Source: Actinomycetes bacterium (GTDB lineage Bacteria > Actinomycetota > Thermoleophilia > BMS3ABIN01). From it: a stretch of 8,337 bases of DNA. Positions 1-5,101 of this stretch are shown one piece after another. The notes below the pieces were generated by a model that had not been told where the DNA came from, made no database searches, and worked only from the letters and a program-made list of their open reading frames with translations. How positions within the stretch are numbered: position 1 is the stretch's first letter; the number at the start of each line of letters is the position of its first letter. The stretch is from NCBI GenBank assembly GCA_021787775.1, contig JAJYLK010000037.1, forward strand, positions 1-8,337, given 5' to 3'. The translations under genes and the position numbers were made by a program.

Positions 1-429
1 GCGCTGCCGGGAAGGGCCACCAGTTCGACCACCAGCAGTGAAGTGGCGATCGCGCTTGACCGGCATCCGGAAGAGGATCACGAACGCCGGGACGAAGAAG
101 ATGCCGCCGCCGTTTGCCAGCACGCCCGAGAGCAGGCCGATCATCCCCGCGGCCAGCAGCACCAGCCATGCGGCCGGCCGGACCGGACGCTCCCTGATGC
201 TCACCGGAAACCTGCGCTCGGTGATGTCCTTGACGATGAAATCGACGCCGATGAAAAACAGCACACCCGCGGTCAGCAGCGTCAGCGGCAGCGGCGTTGC
301 CAGCGCCTGCAGCGGTGGCAGGCCCAGAAACGTCCTGATGACGGGAGTGTCGACGCTGCTGCCGCCAATGCCGAAGAAGGCGGAGAGGAACCCGGTGACG
401 CAGCCGATGAGGATGGCCTCGATGTTCAT
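1..429 (-). CDS. TauE/SafE-family membrane transporter, 3' end beyond window, apparently frameshifted
   Basis: Members of this family are integral membrane permeases linked to export or uptake of small organic anions such as sulfite, sulfoacetate or taurine-derived compounds; the substrate here cannot be told. ATG at 429 follows an in-frame TAA closely, so the start is well bounded, although only a weak ribosome site precedes it. Both repeats of the family are visible: GFLSAFFGIGGSSVDTPVI at residues 13-31 and GLLSGVLANGGGIFFVPAFV at 99-118, each with a Gly-rich turn inside a hydrophobic helix. After MPVKR (residues 122-126) the reading frame becomes hydrophilic, while the neighbouring frame at about 53-1 gives AIATSLLVVELVALPGS, the expected family continuation. 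That points to a frameshift near 51-57. The helices normally lying between the two repeats also seem shortened around residues 53-55. It may therefore be a pseudogene, or the lesions may be sequence errors. It lies 52 bases after trmD on the same strand. Confidence 0.72.
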   Translation of the reverse strand, partial: MNIEAILIGCVTGFLSAFFGIGGSSVDTPVIRTFLGLPPLQALATPLPLTLLTAGVLFFIGVDFIVKDITERRFPVSIRERPVRPAAWLVLLAAGMIGLLSGVLANGGGIFFVPAFVILFRMPVKRDRHFTAGGRTGGPSRQR

Positions 430-481
430 GGCCTGATTTTATTTAATGCGGACGGAGGAACGCCAGCATGCCGCAGGGAAT

Positions 482-1147
482 CTATCCCAGGTGCTCGCGG
501 CGCCACCGCTCGATGGCGGCATGATTCCCGGAAAGCAGCACCTCGGGCACCTTCCAGCCGCGGAAATCGGCCGGCTTGGTGTAATGAGGATATTCCAGGC
601 GGCCGCCCAGCCCGGCGGAAAAAGATTCGTAGACAGCGCTCTCATCGCTGCCCAGGGCCCCCGGCAGCCGCCGCGTGAGCGCGTCCACCAGCACCATCGC
701 CGGCAACTCTCCGCCGCTGAGGACATAATCGCCGATCGAGATCTCGCCGGTGGCGAGGTGGTCTGCGATGCGCTGGTCAAAGCCTTCATAGCGGCCGCAC
801 AGGAGGGTGAACCCGTCCAGCGCGGCAAGCTCGCCGATGAGCGTTTCATCCAGGCGGCGCCCCCGCGGCGAGAGCAGGAACACCGGCTGCCGGTCGCGCA
901 TTGCCGCGCCATCGGCGCCGTAGACCGCTTCCAGGGCCGCGCATACCGCATCGACCCTGAGCACCATGCCGGCGCCGCCTCCGGCAGGCGTATCATCCAC
1001 CTGGCCATGACTGAGTGGAGTGTAGTCCCGGTAATCGAACAGCCGCACGCTGAGGCTGCCGGCCTGCATCGCGCCGGTCACGTGCCGCTGCTCGAAAAAC
1101 CAGTTGAACCACCGGGGAAAGAGCGTGAAGATGTCGATGTCAGCCAA
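482..1147 (-). CDS. trmD: tRNA (guanine-37-N1)-methyltransferase
   Basis: TrmD is a SPOUT-class (trefoil-knot) homodimer that methylates N1 of G37 in tRNAs reading codons such as CCN and CUN, using S-adenosylmethionine, and so prevents +1 frameshifting. The 221-residue product begins DIDIFTLFP and shows PAGGGAGMV (54-62), [11 protein letters not shown] (91-101), [13 protein letters not shown] (115-127) and [19 protein letters not shown] (137-155), the cofactor-binding knot. The TTG start at 1147 is chosen because homologues begin just before DIDIFTLFP, no ATG or GTG lies nearby in frame, and GGAAGG (1158-1153) sits 5 bases upstream. The longer reading to 1399 is only an open extension through rimM. 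The gene overlaps rimM by 8 bases, implying coupled translation. Oddities: the position of catalytic Asp169 (E. coli numbering, from memory) holds Glu174, and the protein stops soon after the [13 protein letters not shown] motif, roughly 35-40 residues shorter than E. coli TrmD. Confidence 0.95.
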   Translation of the reverse strand: MADIDIFTLFPRWFNWFFEQRHVTGAMQAGSLSVRLFDYRDYTPLSHGQVDDTPAGGGAGMVLRVDAVCAALEAVYGADGAAMRDRQPVFLLSPRGRRLDETLIGELAALDGFTLLCGRYEGFDQRIADHLATGEISIGDYVLSGGELPAMVLVDALTRRLPGALGSDESAVYESFSAGLGGRLEYPHYTKPADFRGWKVPEVLLSGNHAAIERWRREHLG

Positions 1148-1691
1148 GGAAGCCTTCCGGGATCTCGATGCGGCCGGCTTCCAGATCGATCGATAGAACC
1201 ACTTGTCTGACAAATGGTATATAAACCGTTTCGCCGTCGCCACCCGGATCGATCTCGAGATAGGGGTTGGCCTTGCGCGATTCGTGGACGGCGCTGACGC
1301 TGCCAACGCGCTCGCCGCCCGCATACACTTCCAGCCCTTCCAGCTGGAAGGCGAAGAAAGTATCCTCCCCGGCCGGCGCCACCTCGGCGCCGGGGACAAA
1401 CAGCGAAGCGCCGAACAGTTCCTGCGCCCTCTCTTGCGAGTCGTAGCCCTCGATCCGCACCAGCGGACCGCGGTCCGACCGGCGCATGGCGGTAATTCTC
1501 ACCGGCAGGCGCTCCTGCCGGCGTTTTCGGGCGAGATATAGCTCCGCCCCCGCTTCAAACCGGTCGCTGCGATCGGTGAGCGGCATGATCAGCATCTCCC
1601 CCTCGCGGCCATGGATGCGTTTTACCATGCCCACAAGCACCCAGTCGGGCGCCCCTCTGAGGCTGGCTTCTCCCCCATCCGCAGCCATCAC
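1140..1691 (-). CDS. rimM: 16S rRNA processing / 30S maturation factor RimM
   Basis: RimM binds ribosomal protein uS19 and helps mature the head of the 30S subunit. The 183-residue product has the two expected domains: an N-terminal RimM beta-barrel (about 17-100, with [13 protein letters not shown] in place of the usual VGxIxxxHGxxGE) and a C-terminal PRC barrel (about 108-181, with [17 protein letters not shown] and [19 protein letters not shown]). The N-terminus is about 10 residues longer than in many RimM proteins. Two adjacent starts are possible: GTG at 1691, 8 bases after GGAGG (1704-1700), or ATG at 1688, 11 bases after it; the product differs by one residue. The gene follows khpA by 66 bases and its 3' end overlaps the start of trmD, the standard order, matching its role in ribosome biogenesis beside rpsP. 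Confidence 0.94.
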   Translation of the reverse strand: MMAADGGEASLRGAPDWVLVGMVKRIHGREGEMLIMPLTDRSDRFEAGAELYLARKRRQERLPVRITAMRRSDRGPLVRIEGYDSQERAQELFGASLFVPGAEVAPAGEDTFFAFQLEGLEVYAGGERVGSVSAVHESRKANPYLEIDPGGDGETVYIPFVRQVVLSIDLEAGRIEIPEGFLG

Positions 1692-1757
1692 CGCGAATGC
1701 CTCCAGAAGATCCCGCCAGCGGATCCCTTCCCGCGGCAGGAATCGTTCTGCCTGCGC

Positions 1758-1988
1758 TCAGTCGACAATCTCTACGATGGCCCGCTTGCCGTTCTTGACC
1801 GCGCTTGCCTTGACGATCGTCCGCAGCGCGCGCGCAATGCGGCCCTGTTTGCCGATCACCTTGCCGATGTCATCCTTGGCGACCGTCAGCTCCAGCACCA
1901 CGGTGGTGTTGGTCTCGGTCTCCTGGACCTTCACATCCTCAGGATGGTCCACCAGGGACTTGGCCAGGTATTCGAGTAGTTCTCTCAC
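1758..1988 (-). CDS. khpA: KH-domain RNA-binding protein KhpA
   Basis: KhpA is a small single-KH-domain RNA-binding protein (older names YlqC, UPF0109) that in Gram-positive bacteria pairs with KhpB/Jag and influences cell division and RNA metabolism. The 76-residue product is the usual length. It shows the KH signature IGKVIGKQGRIARALR (41-56) with the GxxG loop as GKQG at 46-49, the turn that holds single-stranded nucleic acid, followed by the closing strand RAIVEIVD. The start is GTG at 1988, supported by GGAGG at 1998-1994 with a 5-base spacer. It sits between rpsP and rimM, its conserved place in this operon. No departure from the family is visible. Confidence 0.93.
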   Translation of the reverse strand: MRELLEYLAKSLVDHPEDVKVQETETNTTVVLELTVAKDDIGKVIGKQGRIARALRTIVKASAVKNGKRAIVEIVD

Positions 1989-2042
1989 TGCTTCCTCCGT
2001 TTCCGCCTAACCGGTTTCGATAAAGGCGTCCCAGACACGCCC

Positions 2043-2288
2043 TTACTTAGAGATCCCCTTGACCGCCAGCAGCTTGCTCACGGTTTCCGTCGGCTGGGCC
2101 CCCTTTGCCAACCAGTCACGCGCCTTGCCCTCATCGATCTCGATCAGGGACGGCTCGTCCTGCGGGCCGTAGCGGCCGATGTTCGCGATCACCTTGCCGT
2201 CCCTCGGCGAACGGGAATCGGCAACGACAATCCGGTACAACGGCTTCTTCTTGCGGCCGACACGGCTCAGTCTCATCTTTACCGCCAT
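2043..2288 (-). CDS. rpsP: 30S ribosomal protein bS16
   Basis: bS16 is a small-subunit protein that binds 16S rRNA early and stabilises the body of the 30S particle. The 81-residue product begins [20 protein letters not shown] and continues [20 protein letters not shown], the highly conserved N-terminal two-thirds. The C-terminal part [14 protein letters not shown] is the usual bS16 ending. ATG at 2288 is fixed by this N-terminus and by a very strong Shine-Dalgarno sequence. The gene follows ffh by 119 bases that hold an inverted repeat, and precedes khpA by 54 bases. The strong ribosome site fits the high translation demand for a ribosomal protein compared with its operon partners. Confidence 0.97.
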   Translation of the reverse strand: MAVKMRLSRVGRKKKPLYRIVVADSRSPRDGKVIANIGRYGPQDEPSLIEIDEGKARDWLAKGAQPTETVSKLLAVKGISK

Positions 2289-2291
2289 TCA

Positions 2292-2302
2292 ATCACCTCC
2301 TT
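2292..2302 (-). promoter_or_regulatory. Strong ribosome binding site of rpsP
   Basis: AAGGAGGTGAT on the minus strand is complementary to the 3' end of bacterial 16S rRNA over 11 bases. GGAGG lies 7 bases ahead of the rpsP ATG. It is much stronger than the sites of ffh and ftsY and fixes the rpsP start. Confidence 0.93.
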
Positions 2303-2316
2303 TTGGACTTCATTGG

Positions 2317-2376
2317 CGATCATCCGCGGGCGCAGCCGCCATTTCCGCAGGCGGCGGCGCCAGCCGCTGATGATCG
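2317..2376 (-). repeat. Imperfect inverted repeat in the ffh-rpsP gap
   Basis: Two 24-base arms (2317-2340 and 2353-2376) flank a 12-base loop. The outer 8 pairs (CGATCATC/GATGATCG) and inner 6 pairs (GCCGCC/GGCGGC) are perfect; the middle has a 4-pair GCGG block and several mismatches. In the mRNA it would form a long GC-rich hairpin ending about 14 bases before the rpsP ribosome site. It is not a rho-independent terminator for the operon, because the only T-run (T8, complement of 2385-2392) lies before the stem in the direction of transcription. An attenuating, RNA-processing or mRNA-stabilising role is possible; none is shown. Confidence 0.7.
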
Positions 2377-2407
2377 TCTTTCTGAAAAAAAACGAATGGC
2401 TCCCTGA

Positions 2408-3736
2408 CTACATCTTCCCCAGCAGTTCCGGAGGCAGCCCTTTCATCTTGCCGCCGGCCAGCTGCTTCATCATCTTCTGCATCTGGCGGAACCTGCTGAT
2501 CAGTTGGTTGACTGCCTGAATATTTGTGCCGCTACCAGCCGCGATCCGCTTCCGGCGGCTGCCGCTGATGATGTCGGGATGGCGCCGTTCATCCAGCGTC
2601 ATCGAGCGGATGATCGCCTCGACGCGATCCAGTTCACGCTCGTCCAGCTGCGCCGACTTCAGCTGTTTGGGGATGCCTGGGATCATCGAAAGCATCCCCG
2701 CCAGCGGACCCATCTTGCGCATGCTCTGCATCTGGTCGAGGAAGTCGTCGAACGTGAACTGCGCCTTGCGCAGCTTCGCCTCCAGCTCGCGCGCCTTCTT
2801 CTCATCGATGGTCTCCTGCGCCCGCTCGATCAGGGTGAGCACGTCACCCATGCCGAGGATGCGGCTAGCCATCCGGTCGGGATGGAAATAATCGAAATCC
2901 TGGATCTTCTCGCCGGTGGAGGCGAACTTGATCGGCTTTCCGGTGACCGCCCGCACTGAAAGCGCGGCGCCGCCGCGAGCGTCGCCATCGAGCTTTGTCA
3001 GGACGACCCCGTCGAAGTTCACCTGCAGCTGGAACTGCTCGGCGACGTTGACCGCGTCCTGGCCGGTCATCGCATCCAGCACCAGGAGAATGTTGTGCGG
3101 TTTGACCTGGCTGCGGATCTGCACCAGCTCTTCCATCAGCTTCTCGTCGATGTGCAGGCGGCCCGCGGTGTCGATGATAACCACGTCGCGGCCGGCAGCG
3201 GCAGCGTCCTCGACGCCTTTTTTGGCGATCTCGACCGCGTCGCTGCTGCCCTCGATCGTGAAGACCGGCACCTTCACCTGCCCGCCCAGCACCTTCAGCT
3301 GCTCGATGGCCGCCGGCCGGTAGATGTCGGCTGCGACCAGCTCGGGCTGCTTGCCCTGTGACAACAGGTTGCGGGCCAGCTTGGCGCAGGTGGTCGTCTT
3401 GCCCGAACCCTGCAGGCCCACCATCAGCACCACTGTCGGCGGCTTGGGCGAGAAGCTCAGCTTCGCCGAGGCGGCGCCCATCAGCTTCACCAGCTCCTCG
3501 TGGACGATCTTCACCACCTGCTGGCCCGGCGTCAGGCTTTCCATCACCTCTTCGCCGAGGGCCCGCTCCTTCACCGCGGCAACGAACTGCTTGACTACCT
3601 TGAAGTTGACGTCCGCTTCCAGCAGAGCCAGGCGGATCTCACGCATGGCCTTGTTTACGTCTTCCTCGCTCAGCCGCCCCTGTCCCTTCAGGCCGCCGAG
3701 CACATTCTGTAACTTATCTGACAATGTGTCAAACAT
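2408..3736 (-). CDS. ffh: Signal recognition particle protein Ffh (SRP54 homologue)
   Basis: Ffh is the GTPase subunit of the signal recognition particle. With 4.5S/SRP RNA it binds hydrophobic signal sequences on translating ribosomes and delivers them to FtsY at the membrane. The 442-residue product has all three domains: N (1-about 88), G (about 98-295) with P-loop GLQGSGKTTT at 107-116, DIYRPAA at 137-143, DTAGR at 189-193 and TKLD at 247-250, and the M domain (about 296-442) with the RNA-binding stretch SGSRRKRIAAGSGT at 391-404 and a Met-rich C-terminus. The ATG at 3736 gives the canonical MFDTLSDKL start, but only a weak ribosome site (GGTAAG) precedes it. An internal promoter and long leader lie upstream. 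Length and motifs are normal. Confidence 0.97.
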   Translation of the reverse strand: MFDTLSDKLQNVLGGLKGQGRLSEEDVNKAMREIRLALLEADVNFKVVKQFVAAVKERALGEEVMESLTPGQQVVKIVHEELVKLMGAASAKLSFSPKPPTVVLMVGLQGSGKTTTCAKLARNLLSQGKQPELVAADIYRPAAIEQLKVLGGQVKVPVFTIEGSSDAVEIAKKGVEDAAAAGRDVVIIDTAGRLHIDEKLMEELVQIRSQVKPHNILLVLDAMTGQDAVNVAEQFQLQVNFDGVVLTKLDGDARGGAALSVRAVTGKPIKFASTGEKIQDFDYFHPDRMASRILGMGDVLTLIERAQETIDEKKARELEAKLRKAQFTFDDFLDQMQSMRKMGPLAGMLSMIPGIPKQLKSAQLDERELDRVEAIIRSMTLDERRHPDIISGSRRKRIAAGSGTNIQAVNQLISRFRQMQKMMKQLAGGKMKGLPPELLGKM

Positions 3737-4022
3737 TCTTACCGCGTCTCATCGATTCGTTCATAGACTTGGCTGATGCCCGAAACGGGCGCACGGGAAA
3801 CAACCGGGGGAAGGCAGGCATGCCGGCGCGGGCACCCTCCGGCGCCAGCCCCGAACCAGGGCACTATGATGCTGCTAAAAACCTCGCCGCTGCCAATCCA
3901 CTTTCCGCTTCGCGCACTATCCGTTCTCGCAAACCTCAGCTGGAGCCTGGCCCGATGACGGCAAACCGCCATCCAGGTGCTGCTCCTGGAATCCCATGCG
4001 GCGGCACGCGCCACACGAGCAA
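3737..4022 (-). other. Long 5' leader of ffh, no recognised gene or RNA family
   Basis: About 285 bases lie between the predicted transcription start and the ffh ATG. Possible hairpins on the minus strand are a two-part stem (CCGCC/GGCGG at 3966-3970 and 4000-4004, enclosing TCCAGG/CCTGGA at 3972-3977 and 3985-3990) and a 5-pair stem with a 3-base loop at 3778-3790. I could not match it to SRP RNA, RNase P RNA, a tRNA, a T-box or a known riboswitch. A 91-codon open frame (4014-3739) crosses it, but its codon use is unlike the neighbouring genes and it resembles no protein I know. Confidence 0.5.
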
Positions 4023-4028
4023 CTCCTA

Positions 4029-4057
4029 ATATTAGAAACTAGGGGTTGTAGTGTCAA
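4029..4057 (-). promoter_or_regulatory. Housekeeping (sigma-70/SigA-type) promoter upstream of ffh
   Basis: On the minus strand TTGACA (4057-4052) and TAATAT (4034-4029) are separated by exactly 17 bases: a perfect -35 box and a -10 box one base from consensus, facing ffh and predicting a start near 4022. The -10 box lies inside the perfect palindrome CTAATATTAG (4026-4035), a possible operator. The promoter would let ffh-rpsP-khpA-rimM-trmD be transcribed separately from smc-ftsY. Confidence 0.8.
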
Positions 4058-4102
4058 GACGTGCGGCATTTTCAGTTGACGATTCCCTGGACCGCGCGCG
4101 GG

Positions 4103-5098
4103 CTATTCCTCCAGCAGCGCCCGGGCAAAATCGAGCGGGTCGAAGGGCCGCAGATCCTCCATCTGCTCGCCCACGCCGATCAGCTTGACCGGCAGGCCGA
4201 GTTCGTGCGAGATCGCCACCGCGATGCCGCCCTTGGCGGTGCCGTCCAGCTTTGTGAGGATAACGCCGGACACATCGACCGCCTGACCGAACAGGCGCGC
4301 CTGGATAAGGCCGTTCTGCCCGGTTGTGGCATCGACGGTCAACAGCACCTCGTGCGGCGCATCCGGCACCTGCTTGGCGATGACCCGGTGAATTTTTTTC
4401 AGTTCCTCCATCAAGGGCACCTGGGTGTGCAGCCGGCCGGCGGTGTCGACGATCACCACGTCGATGCCGCGGGAACGGGCGGCGGCGATGGCGTCGAAAA
4501 CCACGGCGCCGGGATCGCTGCCGTGCTCCTGCCTGATTACGGGGACATCGACTCGCTTGCCCCATTCCATCAGCTGCTCGATGGCGGCGGCTCGGAAGGT
4601 GTCGGCGGCTGCCAGCAGCACGCTCTTGCCCTCGCGTTTCAGGTGGAAGGCGATCTTGCCGATCGTGGTGGTCTTGCCGGTGCCGTTGACACCGACTATC
4701 AGGATGATGGACGGCTCATGGGAGACATCGATGCGGTCGTCGCCGGCGGCGCACATGTCAACCAGCGCCTGCTCCAGCTCCTGGTTGAACTGCTCCCGGT
4801 CGCTGATCAGGCCCTCGTTGGCAGCCGTCTCCAGCCGGTCGACGATCTCCACCGTGCTGGCGACGCCGCAATCGGCAAAAATGAGTGTTTCCTCGATCTG
4901 CTCCCAGACATCCGCATCCAGCTTGTCGAACATGATCGCCGACAGCTGCTGCTGCATCGTCTGGCGGCTCTTGGAAAGCCCCTCCCGGAGCCGGCGCAGC
5001 CAGCCGCCTTTCCTGCCGCCCGCGGCTTCTTCCTCCGCCGCGGCTGCCGGCGCCTCGCCCTCCAGGCCCTTGAAGACTTCATGCCAGGTTTTTGCCAT
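4103..5098 (-). CDS. ftsY: Signal recognition particle receptor FtsY
   Basis: FtsY is the membrane-associated SRP receptor. It pairs with Ffh through their twin GTPase domains and hands the ribosome to the SecYEG channel. The 331-residue product has a short Ala/Glu-rich N-terminus (about 12-30), a basic amphipathic segment [13 protein letters not shown] (33-45) suited to lipid contact, the N domain (about 38-120) and the NG GTPase with P-loop [10 protein letters not shown] (136-145), DTFRAAA (166-172), DTAGR (218-222), TKLD (282-285) and the closing [12 protein letters not shown] (308-319). This is the compact FtsY form without the large acidic A domain of E. coli. ATG at 5098 lies 3 bases after the smc stop with no clear ribosome site, so translation is probably coupled to smc. 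Confidence 0.97.
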   Translation of the reverse strand: MAKTWHEVFKGLEGEAPAAAAEEEAAGGRKGGWLRRLREGLSKSRQTMQQQLSAIMFDKLDADVWEQIEETLIFADCGVASTVEIVDRLETAANEGLISDREQFNQELEQALVDMCAAGDDRIDVSHEPSIILIVGVNGTGKTTTIGKIAFHLKREGKSVLLAAADTFRAAAIEQLMEWGKRVDVPVIRQEHGSDPGAVVFDAIAAARSRGIDVVIVDTAGRLHTQVPLMEELKKIHRVIAKQVPDAPHEVLLTVDATTGQNGLIQARLFGQAVDVSGVILTKLDGTAKGGIAVAISHELGLPVKLIGVGEQMEDLRPFDPLDFARALLEE

Positions 5099-5101
5099 GG
5101 T

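Noticed and set aside
38..1210. Long plus-strand open frames opposite the transporter, trmD and rimM
   Set aside because: They are mirror frames of high-GC minus-strand genes, Arg/Pro/Ser/His-rich, without recognisable domains; the opposite strand carries clear family matches.
482..1399. 305-codon version of trmD
   Set aside because: The N-terminal 84 residues are out-of-frame rimM sequence; TrmD homology begins only at the TTG at 1147.
2385..2392. T8 run on the minus strand after ffh as a rho-independent terminator
   Set aside because: The stem lies after the T-run in the direction of transcription, not before it, so the arrangement is reversed.
3719..3731. Palindrome TGACA-ATG-TGTCA at the start of ffh
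   Set aside because: Only 5-base arms inside conserved coding sequence; chance is enough to explain it.
3877..3895. Possible terminator (TTTTT on the minus strand) inside the ffh leader
   Set aside because: No GC-rich inverted repeat directly precedes the T-run.
3965..4005. Possible SRP (4.5S) RNA beside ffh
   Set aside because: The minus strand has CCAGGAGCAGC, loosely like the SRP core, but the GGAA tetraloop and the facing TCAGG side are missing.
4092..4101. CCGCGCGCGG palindrome just after the ftsY stop
   Set aside because: It has no loop and no following T-run, and such runs are common in high-GC DNA.
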